Part shown: positions 40,774 through 53,019 of the stretch, in pieces
How the letters are laid out: each line of letters opens with the position of its first letter
Position numbering within the stretch: position 1 is the first letter of the stretch
NCBI GenBank assembly: GCA_965153455.1
Contig: OZ234501.1
Coordinates: forward strand, 12,648,001-12,712,000
Source of the DNA: Sphagnum compactum
Lineage: Eukaryota; Bryophyta; Sphagnopsida; Sphagnales
DNA length: 64,000 nt
Reading direction: 5' to 3'
The notes under the pieces: model-generated
Database searches by the model: none
Told to the model about the DNA's origin: nothing
The model's input: the letters and a program-made list of their open reading frames with translations, nothing else
Position numbers and translations under genes: made by a program

Positions 40774-43029
40774 GTTTGCTTGTTTGGATGTGACCGTGCC
40801 GCTCCAAATTGTTGTTGGCCCCTCTACAATACTTTTTTTATTGTCAAAATCCCTTGACAAGATGGTGTGCACTTCGTCATTTCACAATGTTTGAACCAAC
40901 AAAGCAATAGTTATGAAACTTAAAATAATTCTCATTGCTAAAAATCAAATTAATTTCAATTTAACAAGGTTTCCTAAAAACTCTTAAATTAAGCCCACTT
41001 TGATTGAAATAGTATTGAGGTGGGTGACATTATAGGAAGTTTAAATATACTTGAGCCCAAGGGCGGGGAGGGGTTCACTAGTTTATATATGTGAATAACT
41101 TTTGGACAAATTCCTCTCCATTTGGGCCACTTCAACAGATTTTTTTGGGAACAATTAATTAATTATAAGGATTCTATTTTGACAAATGATATATTCTCAA
41201 ATATTTTTCTTAGATCCTTTAATTTTTCCCTGAAAAAATAAAAAATAAAAAATAAAAAAAATTTGAAATTTTCTACATTTTTGAAAATGATATAATTAGT
41301 GTCAAACTGGCCCAGGTACTATACATATGAACATAACCGGGGCAGTGAAAGTGTTTGCTCGAGTAAGTAATTTTTGATGCATATGTGATGAATTGGGTGG
41401 TGTAATCAGATTTTGGGTTTCATGGCTCTCAAGAGGAGACAAGCTATTCCCGCATTCCCAAATGATTCGGGATGTATTATTTATTGTTTTGTCAGGAACT
41501 GGTCAGGACCTCAGGAGAGAGGTTTAATACAAACAAAGTGAGAAGAACTTTGCATTGTTGATTCATGTGTACCGTGGGTATCACATACTCTCTCTTGCAT
41601 AAGATCCTCTCCATCCTTTGTATGTGCGCAAAACTAGTTTCATAAATTTAACTGTTTTTGCTTCTTCCGGAGTCTCATACTCTTTGATGAGCATGGTACT
41701 AGGGGAGGTGTATAGCCAGTTAGTTAATCAGAATTTGATTCAAACACATGAAGTCCCTATATATATATATATATGTTTATCACAAAGAGTGCCTAATCTT
41801 CACAAATCATTTTTGAACAGTGTCTAATTTTCAAAAAAAATCAATCTTTGCAAAGTGTTGAACGATACCCAACACAGAAAAAAGAAAAAAAAGTCTTCAA
41901 AGTTAAAACATTCAAGTCTCAGTATATCTTAAATGAATGAAAGACTCGTCAAATGTCTCATTTCATTTAAAAAAGAAAGAAAGATGTCCTTCAACACCCA
42001 CATTGCAAGTGGAAATGATAGAAGGATGACAAACAAATAACATGTTGGAAGTTACTCCATACTATTTGATACTTATATATCAACTCCAAATAACGTTTAC
42101 TTTCTTATCGTCTTTGATTTGGAATTTTACATTAAGGTTCATAGTTCATACCAGCGTTAAGTGCAGTTGTTTGAGTTTTCAAACAATTGTTTGGTTTTGA
42201 TTCTGCCAATATTTCAAAATCGAAAGAATCATTGGTTTCAATTCTTTGAAAACAAAATTCAGATAGCAAACAATCATTGATTTTCATTAAATAAAAACCA
42301 CTGGTGATTCTCTTATCAATTCTTTGAATTATTTTTTTTGTTTCAGATTTTTTAGAATGACTTGTTCTAAGAACTGCCCAACACTGATTCATAGCTCAAG
42401 ATTTTGCACCAGCAATTGATCAGTTGGAAGTGAATACAAACAATTTTGAACAATAGCCGTCACAAAGCAGCCTACATATGTTATAACAGGTAGAAAAACA
42501 TTAGCATAATAATAACAATAAAACACGAATCTAAGTTGCAACTACACGAATCTAAGTTGCGATTTCTTCTTCTTCTGCTGTGCTCGGTAAAAGGATTGCT
42601 GCAGTACCCACAACCCTGGAATTCAAGGCATGTTCTCCTTTGTCGTTCTAGTGTCAGCTGCCTTTGTTGTTTTAGTCTGGCACGGAGAGATCTTCTCAGA
42701 CTACATATCTCGTAACTTTCAAGATGGCTCGTGGCCCTCTGCACCCACACACTTCTGCACAGAATCCTGAAGAAGACTTGACTCAGAATTGGATCGAAAA
42801 ACTCAAAAGAAGAAAACACTATGTTTGGCTCTCGATTAGAAAAGAAATTTTTAGTCTTGGTTCTAACTTTTTTTTCCTCTTTTTTCCTCCCCCCCACTTT
42901 ATGGAACCTCCAATCCATTTCTTTGGAATTTTGAGCCGATCGGGTTTAAGACGAATGTCTAGTTCTATCTCCATTACACACAACTAAACCCAAAAACATT
43001 GTGTTATATTAGTTTGTTCACATAGTTTG
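38253..43029. other. AT-rich intergenic DNA
   Basis: No gene is supported. An AC/AT microsatellite lies at 40742-40773 and a TA run at 41759-41775. A slightly GC-richer patch at 42550-42920 carries overlapping frames on both strands with no recognisable domain. Confidence 0.4.
40742..40773. repeat. AC/AT microsatellite
   Basis: About 12 AC units followed by several AT units. Confidence 0.88.
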
Positions 43030-43318
43030 TTGGCCTTGCCTACTACCAAGGCCCTTAAGGATATTGTGTTTAGATTCATTATAGAGTATAGTAGCTTAAG
43101 GGCTTTTTATAGGCCCCTAGGTAACAATATTAGGTCTAGTTTTATACGAGGATTTTTTTTTTCGAAAGATCATATTTTGCCTTGTGTTGGAAACTTGAGA
43201 TTAGTTCTAGAGTTATAATATCTTGAAGGATTTTGGTTTCTTTTTTAGAGGATTTTTCGAAGATTATATTTTTGCATGGTCAAATATTTGAGTTTCCATC
43301 ATTCTTCTTCTTTTGCCT
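43030..43318 (-). repeat. Dispersed repeat family A, copy 3 (inverted)
   Basis: This is the reverse complement of the copies at 6671 and 28269. Read on the plus strand it opens TTGGCCTTGCCTACTACCAA and then GATATTGTGTTTAGATTCAT. The palindrome is imperfect here because of small changes. Its far flank (GTATCTTAAGG on the minus strand) matches the flank of copy 2. Confidence 0.8.
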
Positions 43319-45420
43319 TAAGATACTTTTTTAATGTAAATGGTAAGGCCCTTTTAGTGTGACACACCCCTTGTTCACTATGTGTGTTATATGCACATAG
43401 TCCATGTTAGTTATTATGTAGTTTTAATTATGTACAATTATCAAATGCAATAATTTGTCTAAAATGTAAGGTTAAACTTTTTATTTATTTATGAAGTTGT
43501 ACTTATGTATTTCCAAGACCTGAACTTTTAGTTTAAAATGGGATAGTGTAATTGGTTTTAAGTTCTAATTCAATTTTGAAAAGAGGCTAGTTACTCAATC
43601 GGGTTTCAATGGTGATTCCAAGATAATTTGGAATCATTGGTCTAGAGACCTTAGAGCCTAAGCTATAACTTGGACCTAAACTTGCCTAAATTTTAGATCT
43701 TGTCAACATTGGTCTATTCTTATTTCTGATAATAACTCAACACTAGTCTAGACCGATGTGGAGCAATTTTCATTTTTTAATTTGTCTAATCTAGTTTTCA
43801 TAGAGGTTTTGAAGAATCTATTTGGTTTTCTTTTTGGAAAATATTTTTTAGGATTTGGAGATTGGGGTGAGGTATCAAAATTTTGAATTTTTTCTTATCA
43901 ACCCGATTTTCATAAATTTGAAAATAGTTGGTTATCTAAAGAGGTTCTTAAAAACTAGTTATGAGATTTTATTCTACTCACAAAATGAATGTCGATTTGA
44001 TTTTTGATGAAATTGAGAACTTGCAAACAATTTAGGGTTTCACTAGATCACTTTTTGTGTGTAACCTAAAAAACTATTATAGGGTGTCATGCATTAACAT
44101 GCCATAAAATGATCAATTTGTTAAATTTGGAATTGGATGATGATTGTTAACTTCAATAAAAAGACATCCATATAATTTAATGCAATAGATATTTTTCAAA
44201 AAACTTAATAATGAACTTTTCAAATTGAAAATATGGATTCGTTTTCAAATTGTGCCACTTTGAGAGGCACTTTTGTACATCATTTTTATTTTCAATAGCT
44301 TATAAAGACTTAGTATGATATATTGAATATTGATAAACATACTAATCATTCAAGAAACCTTAACCAAATGATACATATCAACTTTAAGTGCATTAATTTG
44401 GACCTTATTTTCACATGTCCATATTGTAATCATTGTTTAATGGATTTTAATTTTTTTCTCAATCCTTAAACATCAAATAGGCCCAATATGGATTGTTTTT
44501 CAATGTAAATTGGCATTTTCTAACATTTCGGGGTTAACATGTATGCTAAAATGTTATCTAGGTGAGGGTTTATTCACATGGACTTTATTAGTTCATTAAC
44601 CACCTTGTAAATTGTAATCCCCCATTTAAATAATGATCCCACATTAGATTATCAATTTAACACTACGGAATGGACTTTATATGGATGATTTATCCATTTA
44701 ATTTGATCCAACTTATCTTACAACCACCCTTTATTTTTTATAACTTCATAGTTCATTTCGTTCAAAAACACTTTCAAATTCTTCTAACTCCTTTTCTAAA
44801 TCTACATCCATTCTAGTGAATTCTATTAAACTAGAAGAAGATTTACAACCAACCTTAGGGTCACTAGGCCAATTCATGGTCACAAAAATAAACTTTGTTA
44901 AAATTGTGAGATTGTAAACAACACCTCTTAAGATTAATAAATATTTTAACTAAAAAAAAACCATTATATCTCAATTAAGATTCAATAAATTGCTTAAGAT
45001 TTGGTGGGTAAGGAAACCAACAATAGGAAACATTGATTCAAGTTTTTCCCACCATTGGAAAGAACATTTGATGTTTTCACATTCATTTGGTATCACTTGA
45101 AAATCAAGAGCTCCATGTTGATAAACTGATTTGTTGCCTCACTTGTATTTGTAATCTATTCAAAGATATTGAAACTACAATCTTCATCAAATCCTTGGTC
45201 AAAGAAACTATTTAAAAACTCTATCAAGCCATGCAAATGTTCATGGCATTTCACCAACATAGTATACAAAAACGTTTTATCATATTCTTCAACAACAATA
45301 ACACCTTAACACCTATATGATCAACATTAGATTTTGAAAAAGTCTAAAAAAATTAATTATTAATTTGAAGAGTTAATATTGCATTTTGGACTTGTGATCT
45401 TTGAAGCCATTAACAACTAT
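43319..45420. other. AT-rich intergenic DNA
   Basis: I see nothing recognisable here on either strand. Confidence 0.45.
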
Positions 45421-45815
45421 GATTTGATTTTGATGGCCCTTAGATAATTTTTAAAATATTAACATAGAAAATTAAAATTGTGAAATTAAAATGAACCTTA
45501 ATTATTGAAAATGCATGCAAAAATGGTGTAATCTAATGCGCACCTTATCAATGATCTTGGTGACCCCATGATAATCCTACAAATAACAAGTAACATAAAA
45601 AATTGAAATTGTGAAATTCAAATGAACCTTAGTTATTGAAGGTCCATGTAAAAATGTCATATTTTTGTGGACACCCCATCATTGATCTTAATGGCCCTAA
45701 GATAATCCTAAAAAAAACAAGTAACATAAAAAAATTGAAATTGTGAAATTAAAATGAACCCTAATTATTGAAAGTCCATGCAAAAAGGTGTTATTTGGTG
45801 GACACCTAATCAATG
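45421..45815 (+). repeat. Tandem repeat, about 130-bp unit, three copies
   Basis: The landmark GAAATTAAAATGAACC recurs at about 45482, 45612 and 45744. Each is followed by TTATTGAA and CATGCAAAAA-like words, and two copies by GATCTT and ATAATCCTA. The copies are moderately diverged. Confidence 0.85.
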
Positions 45816-46714
45816 TGTATTATGCATGGAATTTGAAAGTGACAATGTCATTACTAAAAAAAGGATTGCAAATTGGAAAATTAATCCTGGGAGTCACTAA
45901 GTTTACATCACAGTGTTGACTATTACAAAAAGACATTAAATAAACAAAATTGGCCATCTTGATGCCAAAATCAAAATGAAAGCAAATGGGGCAATGTTTT
46001 AATATATTAAAATTTCCATGTACTTATAGCTTTAAACCTTGTCTAGCTTCAAAAATGTATCAATTATATTTGACATGGTCAACGAATCAAATAGGTAAGC
46101 AATTGTGTCCAAGTTGTTTTTGAATAACAATTCAATTTGATTATATCAGTTCATTTCGTCCAATCACAAATGCAAAAATATGTGAATGGTTTAAAAACAA
46201 CCATCCAAGTAAATTACAAATAAAAGCCAATAATTCAGTATGATAAATATCATAAAATTCAAAAATCAAGCACAAATAACATTCAAAACTAAAACTCAAA
46301 GGTCTTAAGATTCTAGAGTGCAAACTTGAAGGAAGTTGAAATGATTTGGGATCCCTTTTATCACTTCCAATGTAATGCATGAACCAAGAACATTTTTTTG
46401 GGGAATCATGCAAATGTGGTTTAGAATTTTTGAAAATGATTTTAGAATGGTTGTCAACTATATTTGTCAATGGCAACCCCCACAATGTTAGCCACAAACA
46501 AGATGGAAAGTCCAACCATTGGATTTTGGTTTTGGATAACTTGAATCCTCTAAAAGATTCAAAGAAGAGATTTGGAAATATGAAGGGCCTTGTTTGGCTC
46601 ATGATCAATGTTTGTCCTTTGTTCTAGCTAGATGAAAATCCTTTAAACTTCGAATATACATGGTTCAAATTGTTAAGATAACAATTACTTTCCTGTAAAC
46701 CTACATTGAAATTA
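45816..46714. other. AT-rich spacer
   Basis: No gene is supported. A 155-codon minus frame at 46141-46608 is rich in F, L and S without a recognisable domain. Confidence 0.4.
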
Positions 46715-46905
46715 ACCTGGTGACCATCAAATTTATGTGTGAAATTTGGTTCCATGGCAAAAAATTCCAATGTTGTGGCCAATACGTTTACATGCGAAAT
46801 TTGGTTCAAGGCCAAAAATCTCCAACTTGGTGGCCATTAGTTTTACATGTCCAATTTAGTTCAAATGTAGGCTGCATTCCCCAACTTGTGGTCACCACAT
46901 TTAAC
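46715..46905 (+). repeat. Degenerate tandem repeat, about 56-bp unit
   Basis: Three units share GAAATTTGGTTCA, GGCCAAAAATC and TTGTGGCCA-like words. They are strongly diverged. Confidence 0.7.
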
Positions 46906-48057
46906 AACTAATTGCAAAAGGATTTGACAAATTAATGAAAAACCTTTCCATAAAAGAAACAACCATGATTGAATGTGAATGAAAATAAATTACAAAACAT
47001 TCATACATTGTACACATTTTACATCCATTGTTGGAATAATGGAACAAAAGTTTATTGGTAACTTCCTCCTTAGTTTATTGGTAACCCTGTAAAACTAACC
47101 ACAAGAAAACAAAACAAGAATGAAGTTAGCTTTAAACTTCAAATGAAAGATTAGTGCAAACATTTTTTGAGCGTCTAGAGTGCTTGAGAAATGAGAAATA
47201 GCTTGTTAGCAGACCTCTTTATTCTTCAAGAAGATAACCATTAGAAGCAATGTCGCCAAAAAGAAAACCCTAGCACTTTGAATTCTCCAAGAAACCCCAA
47301 TCTTGCAACTAGACTCTAAACACCGTAGCTACCATTAAACTTGACACTTAAGCTAGAAAATATCGTGAGAACCTCACCAAGGTAAACCCTTTTATCTCAC
47401 TTGGGTCCCAATAGTTTGAAGGGTATGGAAAGGGTCCAATTTTGGGTGACTGGTTCTGTTCTGTCTCACACAAGAGAGAATTTGTAATCAAGGTATCAAG
47501 ATGATTTTTGATACTCATAATGTCTTCTTTCTTATACCTAGATGATATGTCACGGGCCCTGCAATACCCGCCCAACATTGGTCTACACTCTAGAGACAAG
47601 CTTGCAACTTGAAAGAAATGAATGTGATTGTTGTTGCAAATGTTGCGCGCCGCATTCATTATGAATTCGGTGTGAAAAAGTACTACTATCCTCAGATTAC
47701 AACTGAACCAGGAGATTTGTTGGCACACCTACGTTTGGATTTAATTGACTTGTTGTTGCCAAAGTGTTTGTCAATGCATATGTAAATAAATTAATAAAGT
47801 CCTGGAAGAAACTTAAGGATTAAATGAATTTCTTGAAATGGTTTATTACATGTCTACTCTTGAATTAGCATCAAATTATTAGGATTAAAAGTAATGTGTT
47901 TTGCAAGTTATTTCCATTTTGTTTCCAGTTTATTTTTAAATTCAAATCGATTATCAATTCCACAAATCCTCCCAATTAACACCAAACATAAAAAAATATT
48001 TTCGCCATGCACATATATCAATCATAATATTGCTATGAAGATACTAAATTTAACCAC
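46906..48057. other. AT-rich spacer
   Basis: No gene is supported. A 126-codon minus frame at 47348-47728 has somewhat higher complexity but no domain I know. Confidence 0.4.
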
Positions 48058-48241
48058 AAAGTCACCCTCTCTTTCACCCCCTATCCTCTCTTTCAGAGGT
48101 ATCCGCAAAGTATTGAGATTTTAATAAGCCTCAGCAGAAATTCAGCATTTAATGCACAAGGTTCGAGAGTAATTATAGTAGTCCTACAGGTAGGAGCAGT
48201 GAAAATATATATAGCAGCAGTGGAGGCGCTCAGGAAAAAGG
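48058..48241 (+). repeat. Dispersed repeat family B, copy 1
   Basis: It matches the reverse complement of 56340-56540. Shared landmarks are AAATTCAGCATTTAATGCAC, GAGAGTAATT, AGCAGCAGTGGAGGCG and CAGGAAAAAGG. Both copies keep an in-frame AAVEAxRKKER reading at one end, so the source may be an exon with its flanking intron. Confidence 0.75.
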
Positions 48242-50399
48242 AAAGAGGGGATGAAACTCAGTTTACCACCAAAATTGGTGGAAAAACTAGTTTGGGACCC
48301 AGTTATTTCGTTTTGTAAAATTTCATTCCCAGTTAGGCATTTGATGCGCTATTATGCCGAAACTGGCCGTTCTCGCTCCCTAATCGCCTGACTTTACAGA
48401 TAACTTTACTACCTGGTAACATTTGGTATCTATTGGATCTTAAGAGCCATCGACTATTGGCTATTAGTTTGGAGAGCAAAGTATAAAACATTGACATAAT
48501 TCAAATTTTCTTATAACAGGGTACATTTACAAATTAAAATAACCTAGCATCCAATTAACCTAGCATTGGTACTAAGCATAACTAAAGTGAGTTTTTCAAG
48601 TGGTGCCAGATTTTGGGGATTTTAGGGTCCATTTTATAAGTGGTATTCATTCCTTCATTGAATCCTGTAAAAATTTCAATCAATGATGAAAACTTTAGTT
48701 ACTCGACATTGAGTCTACGTTATTGTGATGACCATGAACATTTGTCTAGTTAATAGGTATGTAATAATTGTCAACTTTGGAAAGATTTTGCCTTGTGACT
48801 TAACCTAAAGCTCCAAAGAGTCAACTGCTCTTTGAAATGCATGTGACCCTGCACATAGAAACATCATGAGATGTAGCAAATAGTCTACAAATTTTCTAAT
48901 AGTACTGCATAATCTATTCCGATTGCTGTTTATGTCAAATAATGGCCAGGGATCAGACCTGACTTACGATCACCTGCCATTTGGACAGATTGATCTCCCA
49001 ATGATCATTACCTAATAAGAATGTTGATTGGGAGTGTAGTAGAATTGGTGCCAAGTGGGGGAGTCCAGAAACTCCTGGAGCAAATTTAAGTAACAACCAC
49101 GTCAAGTAATTGAAATGGGTTTTGAAAACACTCAAATGAATTCTAGTATGATGTCCTCTAAATGTGGCAAAAAGTTTTGGTTTTCATTCAAAACCAAACA
49201 ACAACTCAGCTGCAACAAAGTACTATGCATATGTTTCACTATAGCTAGCTAGCGCTGGGCTGCTGTTGTTCTGAGTGTATGTAACGTACCTGCATCTTCA
49301 GAAGAAGAAGAAGATTTGCCATGTGGATCTGCTCCCACTTGATACTCACAGAAGTAGGTAATAATCAATAATGTCACAACACTCTTGCAGAAAACCGAGT
49401 GCAACAATGTGTAAAGTTCTGCCCATATGGTCCAAGTGCGCAATTACAAACAAAAAAAATTCCAGTTCGGGGTTGCGTTATCACTGTCATCATCTTATAT
49501 GTACTACTACTAGAGAACAGGCCATGAACTTCCCAAATTTGGCAGGTGCGATTTCGTGGCCAATTTCTTACAATTCAGCCATCACTTTGTGACAGCTTAA
49601 CCCCTAAATGTCGTGACAATGCAAAAGGGTTTAGTGTTTAGCAGCCCCGTATTGTGTCTGTCTGATATTTAGGGGTTAATTGCAGTATTATACTGGCCGG
49701 CATGAACCAACAGCCACCACTAAACCATCCATTGCAAGCCTTCTGATGACTCAGTTGTGGGCAAACCCTAACTGAGTTGATCTTGAGTTTCACCTCGGTC
49801 ACATATCGCGTAAAATCTTCCACACCGTTAGGTCAGTTGATAGGCGATTGTTAGGTAAATAGATGCATCTAGATGGTTGATAAGTAGGTAAAGGGTAGTG
49901 GGTTGTTAGGTATGAGCAAGTAAGTAGTAAAAACCAGCTACTCAGTTTAACCACAGAGCTAACCACTATGGTTAACAAGGAAACTAGAACACAATAAAAG
50001 AGCCGGTCCACCCATTTGTCACAATATTCTCATTCATTTCTTAAAAAATCACCAAATTTTGAAGAGATTTTTTTTTTTTTTTTTTTTTTTTTCTTTGGGT
50101 TCCTTTTTGTGTGCAAAAGTTTTTCATCACATGTGGACTCTGATTTTTAGTTTGATAGCAATAATATTGTAATAAACTAGTTTTTTAAAAACTGTTTAGA
50201 AAGGTTCTAAAATCCTGTTGTCATTGAATGCTATAATATTGGGGCTCAGGATGCTAGCCAATGATGCAACATCAGGAAATTGGACCAAAAAAAAATCATC
50301 ACTAGATCAACTTTGGACAATATTATTTGATGTCTATTTTTTTATTATCATACTTTTTTCTGTCTATTTATTTTATGATGTGCTTTTTTGATCCTGTCT
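48242..50399. other. Intergenic DNA
   Basis: No gene is supported. Bases 49690-49760 resemble 55270-55330 (CCATCCATTG and GACTCAGTTGTGG shared). A run of about 22 T lies at 50069-50092. Confidence 0.4.
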
Positions 50400-52188
50400 T
50401 GGACTGGAGAAGCAAAAAGGAGAAAGGGGAAGGGGGGGAGTGGGGGGGGGGATCATGTCCTGCTGTCTGCTGCTGGGTCAAATTCCTCCAGGTTCTTACA
50501 AGTAACCTGCAGCAGCAGCAACCATGGTGGTGCACAGAGACCAATGTTAGGCAGCAGCAGCAGCAGCAGCAACTGCAGCAACAGAGATTTCAGCCTCCAT
50601 GAGCTCCAGATGATCCAGGAACCACCTGCAGCACATGATTCTTCTTGCTCCATTTTGAGCTCTGCAAATTATTACCTTAGTTGCAGCAGCTTCTTGTACT
50701 AGCTCAAATAGACTGACATTGTTGAGCATAGCTCTAAGATCATTGAGCATCAAATTACCTTACAATTTTTTCCATTCAAAAAATCATAACCCAAAAAAGC
50801 AAAAACACACAAAAAACAAAACAAAAAGAAAAGAAAAAAGGAACCCACTTTTTTGTTGGCGTGTGTTGTGGGTGTGCTCTGTCTGTGTGCCAAGGGCAGG
50901 CTCTCTAAGCTCTAGTTCATAAGCTCTTGATCTCTTGATAGAGAAGTTTACATATATGTTTCAGCAGCAACAACAGCAGCAGCAGCAGCTTCCAGTAGCT
51001 CCAGGTTCAACAAGTACATGAGAGCTCTTAGTAGATATGAGCTACTTTTGTGATCTAAGAGCTCTTCTTGAAGAAGCATTGATCAACTGAGGAACTGAGA
51101 TGATGAACAACTCTAAGTTCTTTTTTTCTTTCTTTTTGTTTTGCTTTTGGATTTGTTTTAGAAAATCTTCTTCCAGGATCCCCTGAGTTGCCCACTTCTC
51201 CTATTGTACTGAAGATAAAGAAACTGATTTCAGATCACTCTATATGATTTTTTAATTTTTTTTGCATGACCAAGATTCAATACCTATATATGTATATATA
51301 TCTCTAGTGATATGATCCTGCAGCTTCGACTACTTGAAGAAGTTTTGACTCTGCAGGCATCTCTAGTGTTGCAGCCAAAGTACTGTAACTCTTTGGCCAA
51401 GAGGTTTTTAGAAATCATGTGGAAGAGGGTTGAGGTCTGAGCAGCTGCAGGAGTTCAAGAGCAACCAGAATTGAACTCTCCTCTTGTTTAACCTCTTGCA
51501 AGGGCGACGATTGTATGCTGAATCAAATATATATGCAGGTAACATTCCCTAGCTTCTTTCTGTTGTAGCAGCTCAAGCCTCAATCCTTGCAGGATCTCGT
51601 CTAGCTGGGAAGCAGCTTTTATAATGTCATCATTCTAGTTCCAGATGCAAGCAGTGTTGCTCTGCCTATGCAGGAATTTTCAGTTATATCCTCAAGTTCT
51701 GAGTACCTTGATTTCATGTATAGGTTGCAGCTCAGCATGCTCAGGGATGCAACTGCGAGAAAGCTGATTTCTTCAAACTCTGGGACTAGAGAGTAGTAGT
51801 ACAGAACTGCACACACGGAGTCCCCGCATGAGAAACCAATTTGGGGGATGAGAAGCTGTTGTTCAAGACTTCCTGTGGGCATTGACGATCAATAGACATC
51901 GCCATGAGCTTCGTATGTTGTTGTTGTCATGGCCGTGCAGCCGGGCATCATCATCATCATCATCATCATCATGAATTCTTGCTTTGCAGAATTGGTGAAA
52001 GTCGACGACGTGCGCCTATGTGAAGAAGATTTGCGGTAGAGCTACTGCATCCACCAGGTGCAGCTGCAGATCACCTCACGAGTAATACTCGACCTCGTCG
52101 ACACTGCTGCACCTTAGGGGGAGAACGTGGTATATGATCATCGCGGGCAAACTTGAGCTGTCGACAGCTAGCTGCAAATAATTACTTC
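50400..52188 (+). other. CAG-rich region upstream of the TPD1-like gene, possible long leader
   Basis: The sequence is rich in CAG, CTG and CTT, with a pure CAG run at 50551-50571 and a CAT run at 51946-51972. It has many short upstream ATG frames and a splice-donor-like CAG|GTAACA near 51537. Its composition changes sharply from the poly-T DNA before it and continues into the coding region at 52189. A long, perhaps spliced, 5' untranslated leader is the simplest reading. A decayed Q-rich gene is the alternative. Confidence 0.4.
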
Positions 52189-53019
52189 ATGGCAACACTT
52201 TCATACTTGAAGCTCGCAGCACGTCCACTACAGCTTCATCTTCAACTGTACTTCGCTCTAGTTTTGCTCCTGATAGCTGGTTTCCATATTGGATCGTTGT
52301 TCTGCGCCCGTCTAACTGGCCATGAGGAGTTCTCGCAGTCGAATGAGATCGCTGGTGCAGATCATCTGAAGAACACAATTCAAGGCAGATCATCTGCATT
52401 CAAGCTGATCATGGGTCAGGATCAAGATCATCATCACGATAATATCGTACAGCAGCAACAGCGGCTACTAGACCAAGCTCCGGATCCGGAATCCAGTACC
52501 CATCACATCATGAGCTTGCAGCAGCTGACGAGATCAAATATAGAAGAATCTGATGAGAACCATCGCCACCGCTTAGAAAATCCTCAGCAGCAGCAGCAAA
52601 GATGGTCGAGGATCACTGCTGCTGCAGTTGCAGCATCTACGAGACCTACAGCAGATGCAGAGAACCACATCTACTTACACAGGAAGTTGCGAGCTTCCAT
52701 GCCCTTGTGCTCGATGTCGGACCTGAGCATAACCCAAGGCTTGAGCGGCTACAGCAATGGCATCCCGGCATACACGGTGCAGATCGTGAACTTGTGTATG
52801 AACCCTAGATGTCAGCTGAGCAACATCCATGTGGCTTGCGGCGCCTTCTCCTCCGCGAGACCACTGGATAACCTGGTGTTTGAGCGTCTCAGCTACAACG
52901 ACTGCTATGTCATGAATGGCGCGCCTCTGCGAGCTGGTGCTAGTGTTGCATTCGAGTATGCCAACTCCTCCGAGTACCCTATGCATGTACTGTCCGCAGA
53001 AGTTGGACCTTGCGCATGA
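52189..53019 (+). CDS. TPD1/TDL-like: TPD1-like secreted cysteine-rich protein
   Basis: This single-exon gene encodes 276 residues. TPD1-family proteins are apoplastic ligands for the EMS1/EXS receptor kinase in anther cell fate, and seed-free plants have relatives of less certain role. The N-terminus has a hydrophobic signal or anchor segment (YFALVLLLIAGFHIGSLF, about 21-38). A long polar H- and Q-rich middle follows (about 75-155). The TPD1 domain spans about 170-276, with SDLSITQGLSGYSNGIPAYT, SNIHVACGAFSSA and FEYANSS. Six cysteines at 174, 203, 208, 217, 239 and 275 match the family pattern. A basic HRKLR site at 163-167 just before the domain could be a propeptide cleavage point. Arabidopsis TPD1 has 176 residues, so the extra length is all in the middle. 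The frame is open upstream to 52153, but ATG 52189 is the first ATG. Confidence 0.93.
   Translation: MATLSYLKLAARPLQLHLQLYFALVLLLIAGFHIGSLFCARLTGHEEFSQSNEIAGADHLKNTIQGRSSAFKLIMGQDQDHHHDNIVQQQQRLLDQAPDPESSTHHIMSLQQLTRSNIEESDENHRHRLENPQQQQQRWSRITAAAVAASTRPTADAENHIYLHRKLRASMPLCSMSDLSITQGLSGYSNGIPAYTVQIVNLCMNPRCQLSNIHVACGAFSSARPLDNLVFERLSYNDCYVMNGAPLRAGASVAFEYANSSEYPMHVLSAEVGPCA

Noticed and set aside
42481-42987. Overlapping frames of 145 and 87 codons on opposite strands
   Set aside because: Low-complexity R/K-rich and F/P-rich readings with no domain and no clear splice structure.
46141-46608. 155-codon minus-strand frame
   Set aside because: AT-rich chance frame dominated by F, L, S and I; no known motif.
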